Assembly (NCBI RefSeq): GCF_042453785.1
Contig: NC_091669.1
Span: 33,249,001 to 33,313,000 of the forward strand
Length of the DNA: 64,000 nucleotides
Origin: Malus domestica
Lineage: Eukaryota; Streptophyta; Magnoliopsida; Rosales; Rosaceae
Reading direction: 5' to 3'
The notes beneath the pieces were generated by a model. The model was not told the origin of the DNA. It made no database searches and worked only from the letters and a program-made list of their open reading frames with translations. Below, piece by piece: positions 1-10,800 of the stretch. Position 1 is the first letter of the stretch. Each line of letters begins with the position of its first letter. A program made the position numbers and the translations under genes.

Positions 1-893
1 ATTTTCCTTTTGAAGCCAAACATCTTATTTTCAACTTAATAGGATGCTCCTAATCTTCAAGATATGTATGTTTGGGTAATTGGGTTCCTAACAAAGTGGG
101 GCAATACCTTAGTGATGATAGCTCGTTTTTCTCTATATTCTTTGATCACATGATGAGTATATTACTTATGAAAGAGTGTTATTTACAGTTGCTAGCTCCA
201 TCACTTGTTCGGTCACTTGTTCGTTTGAATTACGGTGTTATGTATTTTAGCTTACAATCAAGCGAAACTCAATTTTTGTATAATAATTAAAATAGGTTTA
301 TGGTTTACAATCCAAAACCTTACAACTGTTTAAATGTCAAACCACATAAGAAAAACCTCAAACAACAAAAAAGAGCTACACATACAAAAATAAATCACTC
401 AAATAATGTCATGTATTTTCCACTATATCCATTCAATCTATATACCAAGATTTCCCTTTTGAAGCAAAACATCTTAGAAACAACGGTACAAACTTACTAG
501 GATTCTCCTAATCTTCAAGATATGTAGGTTTGGGTAAATTGGGTTCCGAACAAAGTGGGGCAAGACCTTGGTGATGATAGCTCCTTTTTCTCTATATTCT
601 TTGATCACATGATGAGTATATTACTAATGAAAGAGTGTTATTTACAATTACTAGCTTCATCGCTTGTTCGGTCACTTGTTCATTTGAATGCCGATGTTAT
701 GCATTTAACTTATAATCAAGCGAGACTCAATTTTTGAATAATAATTAGAATGGGTTTATGGTTTACAGCCCAAAACCTTACAACTGTTTAAACGTAAACA
801 TTATTAAAAACAGAGTATATAAAAGAGAATGTGGGCTCTAGAAAAAACAACAAAAAAGAGTTACACTTACCAAAATAAATCACTCAACATTCA
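1..893. repeat. Two-copy direct tandem repeat, about 450 bp per unit
   Basis: The stretch from base 1 to about 449 recurs from about 450 to 893 with scattered substitutions and small indels. Shared landmarks are the block around 4-30 and 452-478, the block starting 'caaagtgggg' (about 92 and 551), and the closing 'aataaatcactcaa' at about 390 and 875. The second unit has an extra insertion around 795-840 that contains 'gtatataaaagagaa'. Short open frames occur in both units, but they are just the same repeat read twice and resemble no protein I know. I assign no function. Confidence 0.8.
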
Positions 894-1803
894 ACAACTA
901 CATAATCGTTAGAAATACACTCCATAAGCCATGATTAGTTCATACAAAAGAAGAGACCTCGGACTCGCAATCTATGACGTGCAATCTGATGCTTAACTTG
1001 GTGAATTTAGTTCACAACCTGATTCTGCACCAACTAACCATGGTGCCTCAGGTCCAAAAACTAATTGCAATATTGTGTCTATAACTTTCCCCGTAATAAA
1101 AACTTCTATATGAGAACTCTGGTTTGATTGCGTTCAGTATCAAATGTTTATTAGCTACCTACCCAATGTGGGTAGGGTGTGCTCTATAGGTCTAGTACCA
1201 AACTCAACGGCCTCATACAATCAATCAATTTAATACCTGACTTAGTTACAAGTTCAAGCTACCAAGCTTTGCGTTTGATCGCATTTAGTGAATTTACTCT
1301 CTATTGAGCACACTTACATACTTGATGCCTTTGCAGTAATGACTTGAGACCATCACTTTCTCAAATTGGAAGACATAATATATCTTGATCTTTATGAATC
1401 ATCAATGCTCAATTGACTATCCTATGATTAGGAATATTTAAGATATGAGTACGAGTAATGTTCTAAAATTCGTTAGGTGTTACTCAGGAGGAGGAGATGG
1501 ATCTAGAGCCGAGACAATTTTTTTATTATAATGTTCTCTAAGCCCATATATAAAATAGGGCTCTTTCTATTGGGATTTGAGTTGAATCTGAAGGCATTGG
1601 GCCATTGGGTTTCAACAACTAATAACTTGGGCTTGGGCTTGGGCTTGGTATTGTCGACTTTTCCTTTCTCTTTTAAATAAACAGAGGCTCCCGCTCGAAT
1701 TCAAAAAGAGCAATCATTCCCTTGAGTGACGTGCCAAATAATCGTCAGATCCATTCCATTTCCTCAGAGGCTGAGACCGACCGACTCGCAGTCACAGAGA
1801 GCC
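894..1803 (+). promoter_or_regulatory. Upstream region and 5' leader of the CAP-G gene
   Basis: No coding region is evident from 894 to 1803. The 5' leader of the condensin gene must lie in the last part. A short perfect repeat of 'gggctt' (about 1629-1650) and the AT-rich 'ttttaaataaacag' (about 1671-1684) precede it. The ATG at 1804 is the first in-frame ATG. No confident TATA box is identified. The rest is unremarkable AT-rich intergenic sequence. Confidence 0.4.
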
Positions 1804-4800
1804 ATGGCGGAACCGACGGCGGAAGACGAGAAGCCCTTGATGCTCAAAATCGCTCAAATCTTCGACGACGCTCGGACTTCCAACGCCAGCCACAACCGCA
1901 AGCTCAAGGAGCTCTCCGCCCTCCGCTCAAAAACGTCGTCCTCCTCCCTCTTCTTCTCTGCATTCTGCAAAACTCTACTTCCCCTCTTCTCCTTCCAGAG
2001 GCGTACTGCCTCCGCCGAACGCATTGTCCGGTTCATCTCCGCCTTTGCAACTGCCCGAGACTCCGGCAATGTCTCCCAATCCGACGCTTTCTTGGAGGAC
2101 TTCCTCAGGTTCCTTTTACCGGCGTCCTCCGCCGCTAAAAAGACTTCGAGGTCCCGAGCCTGCCAGATTGTTTCTGAGGTAGGGTTTTTAATTTGGTTAC
2201 TGAATTTGGGAAACTGAGAGGCAATTGGGATTTAAGGTTTTAGGGCTTTGTTACTTTTGGGATTTGAATGTCTATGATTTTGAAGATGGGTATAATTTCG
2301 AAGGTCATGAGATTTGAAGAAGGTATTAATCTTGGTTTGTGACATGTGCAACGAAGGCCTACTGACGCTCCGATTAGAAGATGCGACTATGGGACAGAGG
2401 TTCAGGGCCGAAGGGGTAGAGGAAGACCTAGGAAAACTTTGGAAGAGACTCTAAGAAAAGACTTAGAGTACTTGGATCTAACGAAGGACATGACACAGGA
2501 CCGAGCACAATGGCGTTCTAAGATTCATATAGCCGATCCCACTCAGTGACTTGGATTTTCCAAGTCTCCAATCGAGAAGTTTTCCTCACTCGGGAAATTA
2601 AGGGAACACTACCCCAACCTACATGCTCCACTCAGAAAGCTTCAACATACAAGCTTCAACAAAAGAAAATTCAAAGAACTTAGCGAAGAAGGTTTTGGTG
2701 TATTTAACACAATACGTTGAAATGAAGGAAAACTTATTTATTGATATCCCCGATAAGCTACAAATGTGTACATATACATGAGTCAAAATAAACAAACAAG
2801 AGGGAGCCTTCACAAGGGTTGCTTAGGAGAAGTCTCAGCAGTCGGTAGAGCCCCAGAAAGAGAAGGCACCGGAGGGGGATCATTCGGAACCTCAGTACTG
2901 GACAGAACCCTAGAAGGAGGAGGCATCAGAGGTTGATTATTTGGAGCTTCATTACGCGGTACAGCCCCAGAAGACGAAGGCAATAAATGCCTTTGGAACA
3001 AACCCACAAATCTCTGATGATCAAGTAAAACCTGACCATCAGTTTCCTTCATCTGGTCAAGCTTCCTCTTCATGTTTGTAGCATAGTCATGTGCGAGCCG
3101 GTGCAACTGTTTATTCTCATGCTTGAGCCCTCTAATCTCCTGTTTGAGACTCATCACCTCAGCCGCCAATGATTCAACTTGGCGGGTTCGAGCAAATAGG
3201 CGTTGGGCCATATTAGACACAGAACCTGCACACTGAACACTGAGAGCCAGCGAATCCTTAACAGCTAACTCATCAAACCGTTTGGAAAGTAGTCTGTTAT
3301 CTTTGGGAGTGAGAAGGTTCCTGGCCACCACCGCAGCAGTCATATCATTCTTCATCACAGAATCCCCAACGGTAAGAGGACCAGTAGGGGAGACGAAGGA
3401 TGGGCGCCATATGTTGTCTGGAGAAGGCGGGGCTGCCTCTTCAACAAGGTTCAAGTCAAAACGACGGTCGGAGGGGCCAGACATTTTCAAAGGTGTTGAA
3501 GAGAGAAGAGGTTGGACAAATCAAGATCTTAGAAGTGCAAGAATGGAGCTTCTACTGGTGGAGATTCAAGTGTGCTTTGGAACTTAATGCCAGCCCCTAT
3601 AAAAATCTGCACTCGACGGATCTTCAGAAATCGAAGAGGCGCCTGCTCAGAAATCGAAGAGGCGTTTGCTTTCTCAAAAGCTGGGCTGCTTAGAGACCAC
3701 GAGGGTTGATCTCAGAAATCGAAGAGGCGTTTGCTTTCTCAAAAGTTAGGCTGCTCAAAGACCACGAAGGCCGATCTCAGAAATCGAAGAGGCGCTCGCT
3801 TTCTCAAAAGCTGGGCTCCTCAGAGACCACGAGGGCCGATCTCAGAAATCGAAGAGGCACCTACTTTTCCAGCCTTGTCAGCACCTGTCACACGCACACT
3901 CACCTTTGCGGAAATTATGGGCATTCTGTCGAAGACTTCTGAGGAAGTAGAAAACACATGAATCTTACTGTTGAATCACCCACTTCCCACACGCAACAAT
4001 AGCTCATGGGTACCACAGATAACTTTGCCAAAGTTCTCTGCCAAAATTGAGCACGTAAAGCTTGCAGCTCCCACTACATCGCTCTGACCAAGAAAGGTAA
4101 AAGAATAGCAAAGAAACAGCACTAACAAAGTTTAGACCCATAAATTTTGAAGGTCTAGCTACCATATTATTACCCACAAGGGTAAAGGAACAGTACCACT
4201 GCTGGATAATTGGAAAGTCCCTGTGTGTCAACCTCTGTGCTTCGTGGCAAGGTAGACTAGCAAACATGCCCAACCTTTACTCACACTCGAGAAAACACTA
4301 CCAATAAGATTGCTTGCTCCAAAATCGAAGAGGCACCGTCCTCCGAATCTCGAGAGCCAGACTCCCAACATGACTACTTTCTCAAAAATCGAAGAGAGGG
4401 TAAAGGAACAGTACCATTGCTGGATAATTCGAAAATCCCTGTGTGTCAACCTCTGTGCTTCGTGGCAAGGTAGACTAGCAAACATGCCCAACCTTTACTC
4501 ACATTCGAGAAAACACTCCCAACAAGATTGCTTGCTCCAAAATCGAAGAGGCACTGCCCTCCGAATCTCGAGAGCCAGACTCCCAACATGATTACTTTCT
4601 AAAAAATCGAAGTGACACTGCTCCCCGAATCTCGAGAGCCAGACCCCCATCATGATTGCTTTCTTAAAAATCGAAGATGCATCGTTCTCCGAATCAATCG
4701 AAGAGACGCTCGCTTTCTCAAAAGCTGGGCTGCTCAGAGACCACGAGGGCCGATCTCAGAAATCGAAGAGGCACCTTCTTTTCTAGCCTTGTCAGCACCT

Positions 4801-7800
4801 GTCACACGCACACTCAGCTTTGCGGAAATTATGGGCATTCTGTCGAAGACTTCTCGAGAGCCAGATACGACAGACCACTTTTTCAAAGTGCTCTGACAGA
4901 GTTAAAACATGTGAAGCTGGCAGCTCCCACTACCGTGCTATGACCAAGCAGGGTAAAGGAATAGCATTACTACTTGTTGTTAGGGAGACTCCTATATATG
5001 TCGACCTCCATCCCCAACGGACAGGCAGACCTGCAAAAATGTTCAACCCTTCCTCATATCTGAGAGGGCACTCCCAACGAAGCCTTTCGAAATATTCAGC
5101 TTTCTTTCCCCCCGATAATACCTTTGCAAACAAGCTATACTAGAGCAAGAATATCTCATATCATCAGGGTTAAAAGCAAGAGTATCCCATATCATGCTTT
5201 TTCCCTGTCTTTTCCTTTGGCCTTGTTGTTACCTGCAAGACAAGGAGAAAGAGAGCAATCAGTCAGCACTTGGAATCAAGCTTTCAGCCAGGAACTGACT
5301 GCCTGGAACCCCTTACCTGATTACTTACCTGGCATTGCTCTCGAGTACACATCTTCAACATCTTATGTTTCCAGGGAAGATACCGCATCTGCTTGAGGAA
5401 CAGATAGGGCAAGTGCGAAGGATACAAGGAAGCATGTGGAGACAAGCGTAACAGCACACGTGCCGATACATCCATTACTCTGTCAAAAGCAAAAGTATCC
5501 CATATCAGTAGGGTCGAACGTACTCTAGATTTGATGGACTTGTTTTGACCCTCAAATTCTTCAGTCGGCTCTGGAGGAAACCAGAAAACCCTCCAGCTCA
5601 GTTCAAGAATAAGCCTGTGGAAAGTTACTTCTTCAAAAGCAAAAGTATCCCATATCATCTCTTCTCATCTTTCTTCTCTTTATCCTTCATGCTGCTGCAA
5701 GATAGGGAGAAGGTGAACAATCAGCCGGAGCTCTGATTGCTTACCTTGTCTGTCACCTCTTTCAGCAGATCCCCTAGCTCGGCGACTTGGGAGACTCCTA
5801 CTACATGGTTTGTATCGCGCTTGACCAAGCCTGAAACTACAAGTAAGCTTCAAGTGAAATTGATACATTACCTTGTGCATCTCCACCAGTTAAAGATACC
5901 ACCCCTGGATGGAGGAAGAGTACTTCCAGAGAAGATGCCACATCTACCTATGAGACAGATAAGGCAAGTCAAGACGATACCACACTCCGATACTTAGAAG
6001 TTTCGTGATTACGAGATCATTCTCTCACAATATTTCCTAATGTCATTTGTACTAAATCATTCACTTGTACTCACTAAAGGAGAGCTTGAACCTATGTACT
6101 TGTGTAAACCCTTCACAATTAATGAGAACTCTTCTATTCCGTGGACGTAGCCAATCTGGGTGAACCACGTACATCTTGTGTTTGCTTTCCTATCTCTATT
6201 CATTTATATACTTATCCACACTAATGACCGGAGCAATCTAGGGAAGATCACAAAAAGCGACCGTTTTTGCTGCCTAGGATCTATCTTGCAAGAGAACGGA
6301 GAATTAGATGGAGATCTCAACCATAGAATACGACCTGGATGGATGAAGTGTAAGAGTGCATCCGGCGTGTTATGTGACCGTCGTAGGTCACTGAAGCTCA
6401 AGGGAAAATTTTATAGGACGACAATAAGGCCAACGATGTTGTATGGCACAGAATGTTGGACGGTGAAGCATCAACACGTACACAAAATGGGTGTAGCGGA
6501 GATGAGGATGCTTCGTGGGATGTGTGGGCACACGAGAAAGGATAAGATTGGGCATGAGGATATCCGAGGTAAAGTAGGAGTAGCCGAAATTGAAGGAAAG
6601 ATGAGAGAAAATCGGTTCCGGTGATTTGGACATGGGCAAAGAAGGCCGACTGACGCTCCGGTTCGAAGATGTGACTACGGGACAGAGGTTCAGGGCCGAA
6701 GGGGTAGAGGAAGACCTAGGAAAACTTTGGAAGAGACTCTAAGAAAAGACTTAGAGTACTTGGATCGAACGGAAGACATGACACAAAACCGAGCGCAATG
6801 GCGTTCTAGGATTCATATAGCCGACCCCACTTAGTGGGAAAAGGCTTTGTTGTTGTTGTTGTTGTTGTTGTATTAATCTTGGTTTGTGATAGATTTAGGG
6901 TTTAGGGATGCTTTATATGTAACTCATGAATTATTTCTCCAAAAGCTGCCGAACAGCTTTCAAATTGATGAACTTTCATCTGAAGGTAGCATAAAATGTT
7001 AGAGCTATTTTTGTCACGGTTTTATTAGAGCTATTTGCTTCGAGGTTTTACTTTTGAGCTAATAGCACCTTAAAATTGAGTTAAGTAACATTTGATGTAT
7101 CTACTCTAATATATTGCACTGAACTTATATGGTGATAATGTATTAGCGTCGCTCATTCTTGGCAGGGGCTTCACTGTAATACTGTTGGCCTCCCCCCGAT
7201 TTTTCATGTTCTCTAATTTTAAGTTCATAGATTGTATGAATTTCATACTTTGCAACATTTTTCTCTTGCCTGTGGCTTGACGGTTGACATAATTTTTTGT
7301 TCTTGCAGATCATCGTGCAATTACCAGATGATGCAGAAGTAAGCAGTGATCTCTGGGATGAAGTAATAGATTGTATGAAGTTGCGTGCAGGGGACAAGGT
7401 CCCTGTAATCCGTACATGTGCAGTTAGAGCTCTTTCACGTTTTGCAAGTGATTGCGAGAACAGTGATATCCTTGATCTATTTGTTGAGATGCTTCCTGCA
7501 GAGCAAACTGTGGTGAGTGCCTCTCTTTTGTTATATGCACACAATTCGATAAACACTAATCTCTATGTCGAACAAAGTATAGTAGCAGCAGAGGCATACA
7601 GACCCATGTTCTCTTCTTCTTGTAGAGTTCCCTTATGAACATCAGTTTCATGTTATAGTGACATGTGTGTCTTGCTCAGAAGCCTTTCAGCATATTTTAG
7701 GTATACTCAAGTTTGTCTACTCTTTTCGAATGTATAGATTGTAATACTATTATTCACCAAAGGAAATACTATGATTCAAATATTTGCACCAATCTATTGG

Positions 7801-10800
7801 TATATGACTCTCAATGTTATAAAACTTAATAATTCTGTGAAAATTTGTGACTTGAATATCAAACTTTGGTATTTTTGCAGGAGGTTCGGAAGGCAATTGT
7901 GCTATCTTTGCCTCCTTCAAATGCAACTGCACAAGCAATCGTTGATTGTACATTAGATGTCAGTGAATCAGTGCGCAAAGCAGCATACCGTGTTCTAGCT
8001 AGTAAATTTCCTCTTCAAAGTCTCAGGTAAGTTATGGGGCAATTCCAATTTTCTCCGCTTGAACCTCGTACAGCAGTATTACAACATCTGATGAAAAACC
8101 AAGGGGTGGTACAAAGATTTGTTAATGTAGAATTAAACAGATTTGATTTTTAAAATCAATGGGCATAAAACTTGCAGAATGGGTGAACCTTTTGACTTGA
8201 CTTTATTTGTTTGATGATAATATTTGAGTCTTTTGTTCTGTTAGCCGTGGCATTTACCAGTGTCTAGCCATATGTGAGCTACTAGTTTTATATATAGCAA
8301 ACCTCCTCAGCTGTTATTGTTAGCTGGCATATTACGTAAAGAACATTAACTTTTGGAGTGTTGTCTTTTGTTTTATTTTCTCACCCTTTTTCTTGTTTTT
8401 GTAGTATCAAGCATAGAACATTAATTCTTCAGAGGGGACTTGCTGATCGTTCTGTTGCTGTTTCAAATGAGTGTCTTAAGTTAATGAAAGATGAATGGTT
8501 AAATAAGTGCTGCAAAGGAGACCCTTTAGAACTACTCAAGTATCTTGATGTTGAGACCTATGAACTGGTTGGAGAGTCTGTGGCTTCTGCATTGTTAAAA
8601 GCTGGTTTGATTAAATTACATGATGGTGAAAGTATTCAGCACTACATATTATCCACGGATGAGAGAATTGAAGGTGTGATAGTATTCCGAACCTCTTTTT
8701 TTATTACTTGCATGTATGCATTGCATTTTATGATCTTTTCCGAATCCAACATGTTGGAACAAACATGACCATATATTTGGGATAGTCCATAGGAACTCCA
8801 GGTCTGGCAGTTGACAATGAAGAGAAGGCATGCACACAGACGTAGTAGGCTGAACCCGTACATAGAAAACTGTATATTTTGGTATTACATCTTCTAAAGT
8901 ACAACCAAGTAAAATGAGTTAAAGAACTTAATGTCTTTTGGACATGTCATTAGTGACTAGATTCAGTTCTCATGAACATGTAATCAAGGTTTGATTGAAC
9001 GGGTGATATATTGGTTAAACTAAATTTTTTCAGTAAGTTAAATCTTCTTATTCTTTTTTTGTTTTCAAACTCCGGTTTTCACTAGACTAATACAATTGTG
9101 TATAGTTTAGAGATGTATCCTTCTATACCCAGTGCAAGTTGTAATTAGATAAATGTATTGTGTTCCATACCACATTAGACTTCACCAAATCTTTCGATTC
9201 CTTTAACTAATGAATTTTGGGTCCCACTTTATGGGTAGCTAAAATGATTAGATACCTTACCTGATTCATCTTGGTGGTGTTTCATAGATTTGCAAAACAT
9301 TATGCAATTCTCATTCTTTAAAATGGATGTACCTCTTTCTTAGAAAGGTAGACAATACTTACATAGAGTCACGCACACTATGGTCCCATGATTCGAACCG
9401 TCCCTTTCTTACGTCCCCTTTTAAAAAGCGTCCCTGTGAAAATTGGCCAAATACAAAATTGCACCATTTGTTTAGTCATCTTCAATTTAGTGTTTATTGG
9501 AAACACTGCGTGTGTCTATTTATTCGATCATAATAAGACGTCTAAAAAATTTCTTGTTGAAGGGCTGATCCTTGGATATGGACCTGAAATGGACTGTTCA
9601 AATCACTAAAATACATTGTGGGGTGGTTTTAACAGTGCTGTCTGCTCTTTTCTTAAGAAGTGGACATCCACTATAGAGAATTTGCGCCTAGGCATTACTA
9701 TATATTACTATGGGAAAATTCTCATGCGGATCGTACATTTAGATATGCTTCCACTTATTTGACCATCCTGATGGCAATTCAATATGCTACCCTCCGATAA
9801 GGAACTCTTTGTGTGTGTGTGTGTGTGTGTGTGTAAAGTACGTATATTAGTCTGTCCCACTGCTCATGCTTCCAATTTGTAATTAGGTGATTCAGCATGT
9901 TGCACTCCAAGCATTCAACTAATGGAAGCAGAGGTTTCTCTTTATTGGAGGATGATATGTAGGCACCTGCAGATGGAAGCACAAGTATGTTTATACTGAT
10001 TTAATCTGTAATTGTCTTGTGCTTTGTGGTTTAAAGCATTGAGAATATAACTGATCAGTTAAGGGCATATGAAATTTTGAGAGATAGTGGCCAGTGGGTG
10101 CAGAAAAGGCATATGTAAACCATGTCTGGAACGCTATATTAGGGCATCTGTTCCAATGTTGTATTGTTCTTAAGTTACATATACCGTACAAATTTGCACC
10201 TCATTTTTAAAGCTCACAAATTGTGGTTGAACAGGCAAAAGGCTCTGACGCTGCTTCTACAATGGGCACTGAAGCAGCAGTATATGCAGCGGAAGCTTCA
10301 GACACCAGTGACCTTCTTGAGAAAATTCTGCCAGCAATAATTTCTGATTATATAGATCTAGTCAAAGCTCACATTGATGCTGGTGAGTGTAAGTTTCATT
10401 TGGTTGAGAACATTGAATTATATCCACCCATGAAACCTAACTTTAGATTACTTACTCAGGACCAAATTATCGCTTTGCATGTCGGCAGCTACTATTGCTT
10501 GGTGCAATGCTTGATTTTTCAGATGTTACAAACAGGAAGGTTGCTAGTAAATTTGTGCTGGAACTGCTGCATAAGCCTTTTGACCATGAAGTTGATGAGT
10601 ATGGAAACATGGTTGTTATTGGAGATGGAATAAATCTTGGTGGTGATAGAGATTGGGCTGAAGCGGTGTTTGGGTTAGTAAGCAGGGTGCATGCTGCTAG
10701 TGGTGAGTTTGAAGAAGTTGTTCTTGGCGTTGTAGAGGAACTTGCTTGTCCTTGCAGGGAAAGAACAGCGGATTTTCTGCAGTGGATGCATTGCCTTGCT

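Larger units (their letters stand above)
2550..6200. repeat. Repeat-rich non-autonomous (LARD-like) segment inside the intron insertion
   Basis: This segment has no reverse transcriptase, integrase or protease. It holds one 224-codon frame on the minus strand (2810-3484) and long internal repeats. A unit of about 60 bp around 'cagaaatcgaagaggcg' recurs at 3630-3880 and 4690-4790. A block of about 125 bp recurs at 4180-4305 and 4390-4515. A block of about 85 bp recurs at 3861-3942 and 4771-4854. 'agtatcccatatca' recurs near 5180, 5490 and 5646. Its right part (about 6040-6200: 'ccgtggacgtagcc', 'gtgaaccacgta') resembles the transcribed end of a plant LTR. I find no matching second LTR, so the element class is inferred. 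Confidence 0.55.
2323..6889 (+). mobile_element. Composite retro-insertion in CAP-G intron 1, with 20-bp target-site duplication
   Basis: The 20-mer gtattaatcttggtttgtga occurs at 2323-2342 and again at 6870-6889, an exact target-site duplication. Between the copies lie three parts: a 5'-truncated LINE 3' end (2343-2549), a repeat-rich segment of about 3.6 kb without retroelement enzymes (about 2550-6200), and a longer LINE 3' end (about 6200-6869) closing in a (TTG)n tail. A (TTG)n tail next to a long TSD is typical of target-primed insertion by plant RTE-like LINEs. The single duplication enclosing two overlapping LINE ends suggests one chimeric insertion; alternatives are given under findings. 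Confidence 0.75.
2179..7308 (+). other. CAP-G intron 1, enlarged by mobile DNA
   Basis: Donor GAG|GTAGGG follows codon 125 and acceptor TTGCAG|ATCATC precedes codon 126. Only about 590 bp (2179-2342 and 6870-7308) is ordinary intron; the other 4.5 kb (2343-6869) is a composite insertion described separately. The intron is therefore about ten times larger than it would be without it. Confidence 0.85.

Noticed and set aside
1722-2138. 138-codon frame overlapping CAP-G exon 1
   Set aside because: Shadow frame; the ATG at 1804 frame matches condensin and splices correctly.
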